NCBI RefSeq assembly: GCF_010994275.1
Contig: NZ_WMCD01000011.1
Span: forward strand, 62,001-126,000
DNA from: Cyclobacterium jeungdonense
GTDB taxonomy: Bacteria > Bacteroidota > Bacteroidia > Cytophagales > Cyclobacteriaceae
Direction: 5' to 3'
Length of the DNA: 64,000 nt
Below are positions 37,326 to 47,318 of this stretch, one piece after another (positions within the stretch are counted from its first letter, which is position 1; the number at the start of each line of letters is the position of its first letter). The position numbers and the translations under genes are program-made. Under the pieces are notes generated by a model. The model worked only from the letters and a program-made list of their open reading frames with translations, made no database searches and was not told where the DNA came from.

Positions 37326-39254
37326 TTAGTTTTTAGAGGGAATCACATTTCCCAACTCCTGATCTATTTTGTTCTTCATTTGCGTGATTTCCATATGAAT
37401 TTGGAGCAATTCTTCCACTTCTGATTCGGGCGCATCTTTGATTTTTCCCATTACCTCTAAGCGCATTTTTTTTAAATAGGCACTTTTTAACCTCAGGGAG
37501 GTGCGATAGGTAGTTCCGGATAAATCATCCGTTTCTTTACGGGTAAAAATCTGATGCCTGCTTTCCCAGTTGAGGGATATTTCTCTCCCCTCTGCGATCA
37601 TATCGACGACCGCTTGTTTGATTTCTGCATCCTGAATTTTTAAAAAATGGTCAAATTTAGGTAGGATCCCCTGCATCAGAGCCTTTTTGTAGCGAACCAG
37701 AATTTTTTGGTAGACCGGAGTTTCAAATTGCAATTCCTTTATTTCTTCCAGAAGGTATTCACAGAGGTGCATCTCGTTGGAGACTTTCTCAAATCCGTAA
37801 TTGATCAGAATTCGTATCAACTCCCGTTCCTCCTTGAGTGTTTTGGCAGGAGGGTTTTCTTCCTTTTCCCTGTCTACAGGCAAAACTTCCTCCAGCGGTG
37901 TGGGGGTTTCCCTACTGAACTGCCCCGAGGACTTCTGGTGGGTTTTAAGTATCTGTCGGTTGAGTTCAGTCAGCAGAATGTCTTCCTCCATGGAAAGCAA
38001 GTTGGCAGACTCCTTGGCGTAGACTGAGCGAACGATCGGATCGGGAATTTTTGCGATACTCGCTACCACCTGCCGGATGGCTTCGGCTTTTTTGATCGGA
38101 TCATTGGCAGCATCCCGAGCGAAAAGCGCAATTTTAAACTGTATAAAATCTTTGGCCTCGGTTTGAATAAAACGCTTAAAATCCGCCTGGCCGGATTTTC
38201 TAGCAAAACTATCGGGGTCTTCCCCCTCGGGGAAAACCACTGTTTTCACATTTAGCCCCCCCTCCAGGAGCATGTCAATACCTCTCAGCGAAGCTTTGAT
38301 GCCGGCGTCGTCACCATCGTAAAGTACGGTAACCTGATTGGTAAACCGTTTGATAAGTTTGATTTGGTTTTCGGTCAGAGAGGTGCCCGAAGAGGCCACC
38401 ACATTTTCAATCCCGGCAAGATGCATGGAAATTACATCCGTATATCCCTCTACCAGGTAGCAGTTATCCTCCTGCCGGATGCCCTGTTTGGCCTGGTAAA
38501 TACCATAAAGCACATCACTTTTATGATAAATGGCCGTTTCCGGGGAATTGATATACTTGGGTTGCTTTTTGTCCTGGGTTAAGATCCGTGCACCAAAGGC
38601 GATGGCTTTCCCGCTGAGGTTGTGGATGGGAAATACCACCCGGCCCCGAAAACGGTCGTAATAGTGTTCGGGATTGTTTTCTCTTTCCAGAATAAGCCCG
38701 GCTTTGAGCAGAATGTCCGTTTCAAAGCCTGATTTTTTTGCCTGCACAAGGAGCTGGTCCCAGCTGTCCAGGGCGTACCCTAGCTGAAATTTTTCGATGA
38801 TAGCAGGATTAAACCCCCGTTCTTTAAAATAACTCAGACCGATGGACTGTCCTTCCTCGGTATTGAGGTTGTTTTGAAAAAATTCCCGCGCAAAATTCAG
38901 GGCGATGAACAGGCTTTCTTTTTCATTGTATGCCTGAATGGCCTCTGGATCTTTAGGGGTTTCTTCTTCGATCTCGATGCCATACTTGGTTGCCAGGTGA
39001 CGAATGGCTTCTATGAAACCGATCCCTTCGATATCCATAATAAACTGTATGGGGTCGCCGGCTTTCCCGCAACCAAAGCACTTGTAAATCTGCTTGGCAG
39101 GAGAGACCGAAAATGAAGGCGTTTTTTCCTGATGAAAGGGGCAGCACGCCCAAAGGTTTTGCCCTTTCTTTTTCAGGGTGACATAGTCGTTGACGACTTC
39201 TTCTATGTCAACGCGGTCCCTAACTTTTTCGGTAGTCTGATCGGAGATGGCCAT
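37326..39254 (-). CDS. dnaG: DNA primase
   Basis: 642 residues, normal length. The zinc-binding CHC2 domain is N-terminal (CCPFHQEKTPSFSV...YKCFGCGKAGD). The RNA polymerase core has YDRFRGRVVFPIHN. The TOPRIM segment has YLVEGYTDVISMHLAG and VTVLYDGDDAGIKA. The C-terminal helicase-binding part is divergent, as usual. It makes RNA primers for lagging-strand synthesis. Confidence 0.97.
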   Translation of the reverse strand: MAISDQTTEKVRDRVDIEEVVNDYVTLKKKGQNLWACCPFHQEKTPSFSVSPAKQIYKCFGCGKAGDPIQFIMDIEGIGFIEAIRHLATKYGIEIEEETPKDPEAIQAYNEKESLFIALNFAREFFQNNLNTEEGQSIGLSYFKERGFNPAIIEKFQLGYALDSWDQLLVQAKKSGFETDILLKAGLILERENNPEHYYDRFRGRVVFPIHNLSGKAIAFGARILTQDKKQPKYINSPETAIYHKSDVLYGIYQAKQGIRQEDNCYLVEGYTDVISMHLAGIENVVASSGTSLTENQIKLIKRFTNQVTVLYDGDDAGIKASLRGIDMLLEGGLNVKTVVFPEGEDPDSFARKSGQADFKRFIQTEAKDFIQFKIALFARDAANDPIKKAEAIRQVVASIAKIPDPIVRSVYAKESANLLSMEEDILLTELNRQILKTHQKSSGQFSRETPTPLEEVLPVDREKEENPPAKTLKEERELIRILINYGFEKVSNEMHLCEYLLEEIKELQFETPVYQKILVRYKKALMQGILPKFDHFLKIQDAEIKQAVVDMIAEGREISLNWESRHQIFTRKETDDLSGTTYRTSLRLKSAYLKKMRLEVMGKIKDAPESEVEELLQIHMEITQMKNKIDQELGNVIPSKN

Positions 39255-39436
39255 GGTTTTTATTCAATTCCCAAAGATACGGTTAATCGATGAAACTCGG
39301 TAGTACAGATCTTTTCTGTAAAAGAAACTATTTGAAGCCAGCTAAAGTTGAATTTAACGAACCTTGTATTGCCACGGCCGATTATTTTAAAAAGTGGCAG
39401 AATAACTATAGATTGCAGGAAAATTAATTAGAAGGA

Positions 39437-40534
39437 ATGAATATTTCTAAAGAGGAAGTGTTAAAAGCCTTGTCTACCGTAGAGGATCCCGACCTGAAAA
39501 AGGACCTGGTAACGCTCGGCATGATTCAGGATCTGGAAATAGCAACCGATCAAACCATTCGGTTCAAAGTAGTGCTGACCACCCCAGCATGTCCTTTGAA
39601 GGAATTAATCCGGATGAATTGCTTAGAGGCATTGAAAAAGGCTTTTGGTGACCAAGTTGTTTCGGATATCGTGATGAGCTCCAATGTGACCACTATCCGG
39701 GACAATGCACCGCTTTTACCCAAAGTAAAAAATATCATTGCAGTGGCTTCAGGAAAAGGGGGAGTAGGAAAAAGTACCTGCGCTTCCAATCTGGCGGTTT
39801 CTCTCGCCCGATCCGGGGCTAAGGTAGGCTTGATCGATGCCGATATTTTTGGTCCTTCTGTTCCGACCATGTTTAATGTGGAAGGGGAACAGCCTGCTGT
39901 AAAACAAGAAAACGGAAAGAACGTTATCATACCCATAGAGCAGTATGGAGTAAAGTTAATGTCTATAGGTTTTTTAACGCCGGCAGAGAGTGCCGTGGTA
40001 TGGAGAGGACCGATGGCGAGTTCTGCATTGAAGCAGTTTATCGGGGATGTGGAATGGGGTGAATTGGATTATTTGTTGATCGATCTGCCTCCGGGAACTT
40101 CCGATATTCATCTGACAATGGTTCAGACGGTACCGGTCACGGGGGCGGTGATCGTCACCACTCCCCAAAAGGTAGCCCTGTCAGACGCTACCAAGGCACT
40201 TACCATGTTTCGACAAGCCCAGATCAATGTTCCTGTTTTAGGAGTTGTGGAAAATATGGCGTATTTTACACCTGCAGAACTTCCTGATAATAAGTACTAT
40301 ATTTTCGGTGAGGGAGGAGGAAAAAAGCTTGCGGAGAAATACGATACCCCATTTCTTGGCGAAATTCCTTTAGTACAAGGAATTAGGGAAAGTGGAGACA
40401 GTGGCTACCCGGCAGTGATGAAAGAGGGACTGATAGCCGAGGCATTTGGCTTGTTTGCAGAGAATGTAGCCAGGCAGATAGCCATCCGCAATGCGGAAAT
40501 GAGTAAAACAGAGGTAGTACAGGTAAAAGAATAA
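39437..40534 (+). CDS. mrp: Mrp/ApbC-type iron-sulfur carrier ATPase
   Basis: 365 residues. An N-terminal MIP18-type domain (1-85, STVEDPDLKKDLVTLGMI) is followed by a deviant Walker A ATPase, VASGKGGVGKSTCASNLAVSL, with LIDADIFGPSVPTMF and DLPPGTSDIHL. The CPxC cluster motif usual after VENM is absent (VENMAYFTPAELPDNKYYIFG), a form I associate with Bacteroidota. It assembles or carries Fe-S clusters. The Nfu-type gene begins 3 nt after its stop, which supports that role. Confidence 0.93.
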   Translation: MNISKEEVLKALSTVEDPDLKKDLVTLGMIQDLEIATDQTIRFKVVLTTPACPLKELIRMNCLEALKKAFGDQVVSDIVMSSNVTTIRDNAPLLPKVKNIIAVASGKGGVGKSTCASNLAVSLARSGAKVGLIDADIFGPSVPTMFNVEGEQPAVKQENGKNVIIPIEQYGVKLMSIGFLTPAESAVVWRGPMASSALKQFIGDVEWGELDYLLIDLPPGTSDIHLTMVQTVPVTGAVIVTTPQKVALSDATKALTMFRQAQINVPVLGVVENMAYFTPAELPDNKYYIFGEGGGKKLAEKYDTPFLGEIPLVQGIRESGDSGYPAVMKEGLIAEAFGLFAENVARQIAIRNAEMSKTEVVQVKE

Positions 40535-40537
40535 CCC

Positions 40538-40786
40538 ATGTTGGAACAGTATAAAGATCAGATTGAATCGGCTTTGGATACCATTCGGCCCTATCTGGAG
40601 GCAGATGGAGGGAATGTAAAGGTAATCGGGCTTACCAAAGATATGGTGTTGCAGTTAGAGTTGATAGGAGCATGTAGTTCCTGTCCCATGTCCACCATGA
40701 CCTTCAAAGCAGGCGTAGAGGAAGCCATAAAAAAAGCCATTCCAGAGATCACAAAAGTGGAAGCGGTAAATGTTGAAGTCGCCTGA
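40538..40786 (+). CDS. NifU C-terminal-like (Nfu) Fe-S scaffold
   Basis: 82 residues, a stand-alone Nfu domain: IRPYLEADGGNVKVIGL, then IGACSSCPMSTMTFKAGVE with the cluster-binding CxxC. It lies 3 nt downstream of mrp and so acts in the same Fe-S path. The next gene begins 13 nt further on. Confidence 0.93.
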   Translation: MLEQYKDQIESALDTIRPYLEADGGNVKVIGLTKDMVLQLELIGACSSCPMSTMTFKAGVEEAIKKAIPEITKVEAVNVEVA

Positions 40787-40799
40787 TCGTATCGTTTCT

Positions 40800-43700
40800 A
40801 TGGTAACTAAAATTAAAGCACTGATGCGGACCACTGTATCAGTGCTATTCTTTTTTCTGGGTTTTTCCATTTTTCTATTAGGGCAGGGCTTGGAACCGTT
40901 GGATTCACAGGTTGATATAGAACGTTGTGGAGCTGTTTTTATAGAGAAAAAGCAGGCTGACAAAATGGGATATTTTGGTTCCAGGGAATATTTTGAGGAC
41001 TGGATCGATGATAAAAAGAAAGAAATTCAAGAACTAAATGCCGGTAGTCGGTTAATGCTCAATGAAATAAGGCAAATTCCAGTAGTCATTCATGTCATTC
41101 ATCAGGGAGAGGCCATAGGTGAAGGCACGAATATCTCCGAGTTGCAGATACTGGATCAAATCCGTATAATCAACGAAGATTTTCAGCAACGTAACGCAGA
41201 CTTTTCCAATACACCCACCGAATTCTTAAACGTAGCCTCTAGTCCAAATCTGGAGTTTGTATTGGCCAAACAACGACCTGACGGTCTTCCGACCAACGGT
41301 ATTAACAGGGTACAGGGCCCAAAAAACGAGTATAGTTCAAGAGATGCCGCCCTGGTTGCGGATATGGTATCCTGGTCACCGGAAGAATACCTCAACATTT
41401 GGGTGCTTCCGTTGATTGATGTGCAATTAGGATATTCCAGTTTTCCGGTATCAGACGAGCTTGAGGGCTTGACCAATCCCCCAACTTTCAGAGATTTAGA
41501 TGGCATTGGGGTAGATACCTATCACTTTGGAAGTATCGGGAATGTAGTTGAAAGTTCAGAAGGTAGGACGGCTACCCATGAATTGGGCCATTTTTTTGGA
41601 TTAAGGCACATTTGGGGAGACGGCGGCTGTGAAGAAGATGATTTTGTGGAAGATACGCCGCTTCAGGATGGGTTTAATGCGGTTTGCTCTAACACCCCTA
41701 GGCAAACCTGTAATTCCCGGGATATGATTGAGAATTACATGGATTACACACCGGATAGGTGCATGAGTTTGTTCACCGAAGGACAGGTAGAACGAATGGA
41801 TGTGGTGTTGGCCTTTAGTCCGCGAAGAAATTCCCTGCTTAGCAGCAGGGCACTTCAGGAGCCGGAGATGCCCGATCTGGATTTGGCCCTTGAAACCATT
41901 CTTTCCCCGGTAGGATTCAATTGCACGGAAGAAGTTCCTACACAGGTAAGAGTAAGGAATACGGGGATGAGTACCGTATCCAATGTCATGCTGGAATTGT
42001 CTCTGAATGGAGAAGTAAAAGCGAGTCAATCCTTTGAGGTGAATCTAGCCACTGATGAACATACTGACCTGACCTTTGACCCGGTGGTATTTCCCGGTTT
42101 GGAAAACAACCTGGAGCTATCCATTATGGAGGTAAATGGGAGTACGGATGGAAACCCATTTAACAATACCCTTCAAACGATAGCTAGCTTTGTCCGGGAA
42201 GAAATGTTACCCTATAATTATCCCGGGCACAGTTCTAATAATGGCTGGGATGTCCTAAACCCGGACAATGCCGTCACCTGGCAAGCCATAAGCCGAATGG
42301 TAGATGGGGTACCACAAGACCTGTTTTATGTCAACAGTTTTAATTACAATGGCAGTGGGGAACTGGATTATTTAATCAGTCCCAGATTTGACCTAACAGA
42401 TATTCCCCGTCCCCAGCTTTCCTTTAATATGGCCTATGCTCCTTACAATAATCCCACCCTGCAGGAAAACCTGTTGGTGGCCATTTCAACGGATTGTGGC
42501 AATACATTTGATTTGTTAACTGCTCCCTATAACAAAACAGAGGAAAGTCTGGCTACCCAACCGCCAACATTAAACGAGTTTATACCGGATGCATCCGGGC
42601 AATTTAGAAAGGAGGTCATTAATTTATCTCCTTACGCGGGTAATCCGGATGTGCGAATAGCCTTTGTTTCCATAAATGGATTTGGAAATAATCTGTATAT
42701 CAAAGATATTGAGGTGCAAGAAGAAGAGGTTTTTTCCTATGAGTTTGCATTGACAAGTTTAGAAAACCCACTTCCTATAATCAGCCAGGCTCCTGGAAGG
42801 GAACGGTTGCAGATACGGAACCAGGGTAATCTGGATATTGAACAATTTCGAGTGGTCCGAAAGACGAATCTCAGCTTCCGTGACACCTTGGTAGTAGAGG
42901 AGTCCCTGGTAGCAGGTACTTCTGCTATGGTTGTCATCGAAAACGAAAACCCGCTGCGTCCAGGCCTAAACCGATTGGATTACATACTGCGTGATCCAAA
43001 TTTCGATCAAAATCAACCTCCGACGGATGAATTGAGTTATTACCTCTTTGCAGATAACACCCGGATTCCCAGCCCCTGGCGGGCAAATTTTGACAATGAC
43101 ACTGAATTTGATAACTGGGTGAGTTTAAATCCGGAGTCAAACCGCCCTGGATGGGATACGTACCCGGAAAGCAATGGGGAGAGTGACTTGTTGCTGGTAA
43201 GCCGAATGGAATCCGACAATTCCTACTGGCTGGCATCACCTGAATTTTCCCTGGAGGGAACCTCCCGGGCAAGTGTGTTTTTCAATTGGGCCGGACTGGG
43301 TTTTGACCCGGAATCGTTGGCTACCTTCTCGGTTTGGGTGAGTACCAATGGAGGGTATAGCGGAAACAGGTTATGGGAGGTGACAGGAGTTGAACTGGAA
43401 ACGCTGGACGGACTTGCGGGCAGTTTGCCCGATTCAAAAGAGCAGTTTGAAGCAGGCTATATCAACCTGTCTTCCTATGCAGGAAGGGAAAACGTCCGGC
43501 TCTATTTCAAAGTGGAGGGGGTTACCAAACCGGAGGCGATCGTATACCTGGATGATATCGAATTGTTCTTGTCCGATAATCCGGATCCGGTGGATCCGGG
43601 AGCCAATGAGGTGCTTCTTTATCCCAATCCAGCCAACGACCTGTTTAATCTCGTATTTAAACTGGAAGAGTACGAAGATATCCGGATAGAAATATACAAT

Positions 43701-43850
43701 ACAACAGGACAAATGGCTTATAAGGAGGATTTCCCAAATACGCTTAACCAAACGTATTCCTTTAGTAAAGCTTTATTAAGTCCAGGCGTGTTTGTCATAA
43801 AAATCACGGGAGACCGTTGGTCAGAGGTCAAAAGATTGATCCTGCGTTAA
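40800..43850 (+). CDS. T9SS-secreted M43 (pappalysin-like) metalloprotease
   Basis: 1016 residues from the ATG at 40800 (another candidate is 40824; the signal is MRTTVSVLFFFLGFSIFLLGQ). The protease domain has TATHELGHFFGLRHIWGD, the full HExxHxxGxxH zinc motif, and a Met-turn in DRCMSLFT after disulfide cysteines typical of M43. About 600 residues of beta-sandwich modules follow. The tail LYPNPANDLFNLVFKL...PGVFVIKITGDRWSEVKRLILR is a type A T9SS sorting domain, so it is exported and attached at the cell surface or released. Confidence 0.9.
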   Translation: MVTKIKALMRTTVSVLFFFLGFSIFLLGQGLEPLDSQVDIERCGAVFIEKKQADKMGYFGSREYFEDWIDDKKKEIQELNAGSRLMLNEIRQIPVVIHVIHQGEAIGEGTNISELQILDQIRIINEDFQQRNADFSNTPTEFLNVASSPNLEFVLAKQRPDGLPTNGINRVQGPKNEYSSRDAALVADMVSWSPEEYLNIWVLPLIDVQLGYSSFPVSDELEGLTNPPTFRDLDGIGVDTYHFGSIGNVVESSEGRTATHELGHFFGLRHIWGDGGCEEDDFVEDTPLQDGFNAVCSNTPRQTCNSRDMIENYMDYTPDRCMSLFTEGQVERMDVVLAFSPRRNSLLSSRALQEPEMPDLDLALETILSPVGFNCTEEVPTQVRVRNTGMSTVSNVMLELSLNGEVKASQSFEVNLATDEHTDLTFDPVVFPGLENNLELSIMEVNGSTDGNPFNNTLQTIASFVREEMLPYNYPGHSSNNGWDVLNPDNAVTWQAISRMVDGVPQDLFYVNSFNYNGSGELDYLISPRFDLTDIPRPQLSFNMAYAPYNNPTLQENLLVAISTDCGNTFDLLTAPYNKTEESLATQPPTLNEFIPDASGQFRKEVINLSPYAGNPDVRIAFVSINGFGNNLYIKDIEVQEEEVFSYEFALTSLENPLPIISQAPGRERLQIRNQGNLDIEQFRVVRKTNLSFRDTLVVEESLVAGTSAMVVIENENPLRPGLNRLDYILRDPNFDQNQPPTDELSYYLFADNTRIPSPWRANFDNDTEFDNWVSLNPESNRPGWDTYPESNGESDLLLVSRMESDNSYWLASPEFSLEGTSRASVFFNWAGLGFDPESLATFSVWVSTNGGYSGNRLWEVTGVELETLDGLAGSLPDSKEQFEAGYINLSSYAGRENVRLYFKVEGVTKPEAIVYLDDIELFLSDNPDPVDPGANEVLLYPNPANDLFNLVFKLEEYEDIRIEIYNTTGQMAYKEDFPNTLNQTYSFSKALLSPGVFVIKITGDRWSEVKRLILR

Positions 43851-43995
43851 TACCAAAAGTTGCTATGACAGCGTTTTATCAGAAAATAACCAGTTTCATT
43901 CGGCATCTTCTAAAAATATAACCGTAATTTGCAGGTAAATAGGGAGTCGTTAGAGTGATATTTCAACATCGCAGAAGCATTAGGTTCAACCAACT

Positions 43996-44769
43996 ATGAG
44001 TGAATTAAAAACAGGATTAAAGAAAGTAGGCATACACCTTTTGGCAATCATGGGGATTGCATTTGCGCTTTTGTTTGTTTTTTTTAAAATTTATTTGCCG
44101 GGATATACCCACCATGGGGAATCGGTGACGGTGCCCGATCTGGAGGGTTTTAATTACGAAGAAGTGAATTCCTACCTGGAAACCAGGGGCTTACTATTGG
44201 AAATTACTCCTGACAGTGGGTTTGTTGCCGAGGCGGATCCTTTGGAGGTTCTGAAGCAAAACCCGAAACCCGGTTCGAAGGTCAAGCAAGATCGAAAAAT
44301 TTACGTAACGCTCAATGCCAAAAACGCTCCCATGGTCCGGATGCCGAACCTGGTGAATACACCGCTAAAAAATGCACAGGAAATCCTGGCTAATTATGGC
44401 TTGGTGAGAGGAGATATTGTGTATGTGCCGGATATAGGTCTGAATGCGGTATTGGAGCAAAAATACCGGGGAAGGGAAATCAAGGAAGGTTTTGAGATCC
44501 CCAAAGGCTCTCAAATTGATTTGGTCGTCGGAGATGGATTGGGAAATCAAATCGTGGGTATGCCCAATATCATTGGAATGGATGATGTGGAGGCCGAGTT
44601 CCTGATCCTCGGTACCGGTCTGAGTATGGGAACCATCAATTATGTAGAAACGGACACGGTCCCAAAAGGAACGGTAATAAAACAGTTGCCGCCTCCTGGC
44701 CTTGATATGAAAACCGGAGAGCGCGTAGACGTGTGGGTATCCAAACTATCCGATGAAATAAATTTTTAA
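43996..44769 (+). CDS. PASTA-domain membrane protein
   Basis: 257 residues. One N-terminal transmembrane helix (13-33) is followed by three extracytoplasmic PASTA repeats, starting VTVPDLEGFNYEEV, VRMPNLVNTPLKNAQ and VGMPNIIGMDDVEAE, each with a proline-rich end (QNPKPGSKVK, QLPPPGLDMK). PASTA repeats bind peptidoglycan fragments in kinases and PBPs; here there is no kinase, so this is a wall-binding protein without catalytic part. Its stop overlaps the next start by 1 nt. Confidence 0.9.
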   Translation: MSELKTGLKKVGIHLLAIMGIAFALLFVFFKIYLPGYTHHGESVTVPDLEGFNYEEVNSYLETRGLLLEITPDSGFVAEADPLEVLKQNPKPGSKVKQDRKIYVTLNAKNAPMVRMPNLVNTPLKNAQEILANYGLVRGDIVYVPDIGLNAVLEQKYRGREIKEGFEIPKGSQIDLVVGDGLGNQIVGMPNIIGMDDVEAEFLILGTGLSMGTINYVETDTVPKGTVIKQLPPPGLDMKTGERVDVWVSKLSDEINF

Positions 44770-46607
44770 TGGCCCAAAGAGGAATAGTTGGCTTTTTTTG
44801 CTTCCTGCTGATTTGCTTTGCCCTTCAGAATGAATCCAGGGCTCAATTCCGCCAATTACCCGTATCCCTCAGGCAGGCCGAAAAAAAACCAGTTTCTTCT
44901 CAGTTAAGGGTGCAACAGGAAACGCCATCCCTACCGTTTTGGGATGATTTCTCTTCTGGTAAAATTTCAGAAAGCAAGTGGCTGTCTAAGGGGGCCATTC
45001 ACTCGTATACCATAGGCAATAACCCCCCTTCAGTGGGGATGGTTTTCCTCGATGGAATGGATGATGCCGGTAACCCGTATTCCCGAAGCCGCTTGGAGAA
45101 TGGGGAAGGCGACGAATTGCAATCCCTTCCACTAGACCTTTCCGGATTGGATGCCGAAGATCAAAACAGTGTGTTCATTAGTTTCTTCTGGCAGGCTGGG
45201 GGAAAAGGGGAGATGCCCGATTCCCAGGATGCCCTCATACTTTCTTTTTTGGACGGAGAAGGCAACTGGATTTCTGCCTGGACACAGGAAGGGGGGGAGG
45301 AGCTTGGCGCAGAAGGCTTTCAACAAGCTATTTTGCCGGTACCGCCTGAATTTCAGCATGCAAATTTTCAATTTAAGTTTACTCATTCAGGCAGGTTGTC
45401 GGGGCCCTTTGACACCTGGGTTTTGGATTACATATTGTTAAACAAGGGGCGGGAAGAGCAAGATTTGTTTACCAATGACCGTAGCCTTACCCGACTTCCC
45501 GGAAGTCCTTTTTCGCCTTATTATGCCATCCCGTATTTCGAATTTAATCCGGAATTGATTTCCGGAACCATACAAAATCAATTTAATAACCTGGGCAATC
45601 GCTTTCGGGCCATGGAATACACGGTGGAGCTAAGGGACCTGACTACCGGAAACTTGGTCGCAAGGCCGGACCAAAATACTCCGGTCAATCCGGTGGCTCA
45701 AGCAGGGGAAAGGAGAGATTTTTTCAGTACCCTTCCGGAAGACCTGGACCTGATCGCAGACAATGCTTTTGACCTGGAGGTATTTGTGCAATTACTGGCA
45801 GGGGATGATTTTTTGGTGGCATCCGTTGAGGGGCAGGATACCCTGTTTCATGAAGGGGTGGATTTTAGGATAAACGATACCATCAGTACAGTCATTCCTT
45901 TCAGGGATTATTATGCCTATGATAACGGCCATGCAGACTATGCAGCCGGCATCAACCAAAGAGGAGGCATGCTGGCCCTGGAGTACCAGGCGCTGAACCC
46001 GGGTTACCTGAGCGGAATCAGCATAAACTTTACCAATCTGGCCCAAAGAGGCAATGCTATTGAGTTGATGGTGTGGGATTCCTTAGAAAACGAACCGCTG
46101 TTGCGGGAAGAGGTGCTCATTCCAGAAGGTGACGGGTTGGCGTCCTTTGCCTACTTTCCCATTGATACCAATATTTTGGTGCAGGATACCTTTTATGTGG
46201 GATTTGCCCAATATTCTAATGAATACTTGTACGTAGGTCTGGATAAGAGTGGGGATACCGGCGAAAGAGTGTACTTCAATGTTCTGGGCTCCTGGCAGCA
46301 AAATGAGGAGGTCTCCGGAAACCTGATGATTCGCCCGCACCTAAGCCAAACGCCTGTGCAAGTCGAACCTGAAGAGATAGATTCGCAAGTTCGCATCTAT
46401 CCAAATCCGGTGGAAGACCGATTGTTGATTAGTGGGCAGGTTAACGGCATTGAGGTCTTTGATTTTCAGGGACGCCTGATAAAAGTCCCTCAGGAAGGAG
46501 ATAAAAATGGGAAAATGCTTAATTTTACGGGCATTCAGAAAGGAATGTATTTGATTAAATTCACTCAGGCTGGCCGCGCGGTCACCAAAAGAATAATCGT
46601 TAGATAG
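44769..46607 (+). CDS. T9SS-sorted secreted protein of unknown function
   Basis: 612 residues. A signal peptide (GIVGFFCFLLICFALQNESRAQ) leads a beta-sandwich protein with a jelly-roll-like first part (LPFWDDFSSGKISESKW...WVLDYILLNKG). It ends in a type A sorting domain, VRIYPNPVEDRLLISG...GMYLIKFTQAGRAVTKRIIVR. No enzyme motif is seen. It is probably a surface adhesion or structural protein, co-transcribed with the PASTA gene. Confidence 0.8.
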   Translation: MAQRGIVGFFCFLLICFALQNESRAQFRQLPVSLRQAEKKPVSSQLRVQQETPSLPFWDDFSSGKISESKWLSKGAIHSYTIGNNPPSVGMVFLDGMDDAGNPYSRSRLENGEGDELQSLPLDLSGLDAEDQNSVFISFFWQAGGKGEMPDSQDALILSFLDGEGNWISAWTQEGGEELGAEGFQQAILPVPPEFQHANFQFKFTHSGRLSGPFDTWVLDYILLNKGREEQDLFTNDRSLTRLPGSPFSPYYAIPYFEFNPELISGTIQNQFNNLGNRFRAMEYTVELRDLTTGNLVARPDQNTPVNPVAQAGERRDFFSTLPEDLDLIADNAFDLEVFVQLLAGDDFLVASVEGQDTLFHEGVDFRINDTISTVIPFRDYYAYDNGHADYAAGINQRGGMLALEYQALNPGYLSGISINFTNLAQRGNAIELMVWDSLENEPLLREEVLIPEGDGLASFAYFPIDTNILVQDTFYVGFAQYSNEYLYVGLDKSGDTGERVYFNVLGSWQQNEEVSGNLMIRPHLSQTPVQVEPEEIDSQVRIYPNPVEDRLLISGQVNGIEVFDFQGRLIKVPQEGDKNGKMLNFTGIQKGMYLIKFTQAGRAVTKRIIVR

Positions 46608-46610
46608 GCA

Positions 46611-46919
46611 ATGGAAGATATAGAAGTAGACGAACTAAAAGAAAGACTGGACAAAAATGAAAAATTTATTTTCATCGATGTACGGGAAGTATACGAATAC
46701 GAAGAAGATAACCTCGGAGCATGGCTTATCCCATTGGCCCAGTTGCCACACAAATTAACTGAATTGGAAGCCCATAAAGAAGAAGAAATTATCATCCACT
46801 GCCGTTCCGGCGCAAGAAGTGGTAATGCCAAGCAATTTCTGGAAAGTAAAGGCTTTCCGAAGGTCAGGAATGTGTTGGGTGGTATTCTGGCTTACCGGGA
46901 ATTGGAAGAAGAGGACTGA
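46611..46919 (+). CDS. Single-domain rhodanese-like sulfurtransferase
   Basis: 102 residues. FIFIDVREVYEYEEDNLGAWLIPL is the rhodanese CH2A-type start, and the active-site loop is HCRSGARS with the persulfide-forming Cys. Cytoplasmic. It starts 3 nt after the T9SS protein stop, so it shares the PASTA operon, although no functional link is evident. Confidence 0.92.
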   Translation: MEDIEVDELKERLDKNEKFIFIDVREVYEYEEDNLGAWLIPLAQLPHKLTELEAHKEEEIIIHCRSGARSGNAKQFLESKGFPKVRNVLGGILAYRELEEED

Positions 46920-46999
46920 AATTTCGTGAGGTCGCATTCTCTGGTAGCGCAGGGCTGCTACGCTACAACAAGGTCCAGAAACAAATCGCAAAGACAGAA

Positions 47000-47296
47000 A
47001 CGTACCTAAAAATCCGACCGTTAGCGAAATCCCCTTTTTTAGAGGGGGCTGGAGGATTTTTTCGATGGCTCCTTTGTTTAATGCGCTTATTTATTGATAG
47101 TTACGTAGGTAAATCCCCCTTGCCCCTTATTAAGGGCGATTTGTTCACAATCCAATTAATGTGTACGATATTACGGCTGAATTGGAGAAGGTCAGCACTG
47201 CCCACAATGTACGGGAGCTGTCTGGAATTTACGTACCTAGAAATCCAACCGTTAGTGTAATCCCCCTTTTCTAAAGGGGGCAAGGGGGATTTTTTC
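47000..47296. repeat. Pair of 64-bp direct repeats plus an inverted partial copy
   Basis: ACGTACCTA...ATCC(G/A)ACCGTTAG followed by a C-run/G-run hairpin and GGATTTTTTC occurs at 47000-47063 and 47231-47296. An inverted part (ACGTAGGTAAATCCCCC) is at 47103-47140. The CCCCCTT/AAGGGGG stems make terminator-like hairpins. The 399-bp gap between the rhodanese gene and the convergent protease gene holds no gene. Confidence 0.7.
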
Positions 47297-47318
47297 AAGC
47301 ATTTTAAATATATAACCA

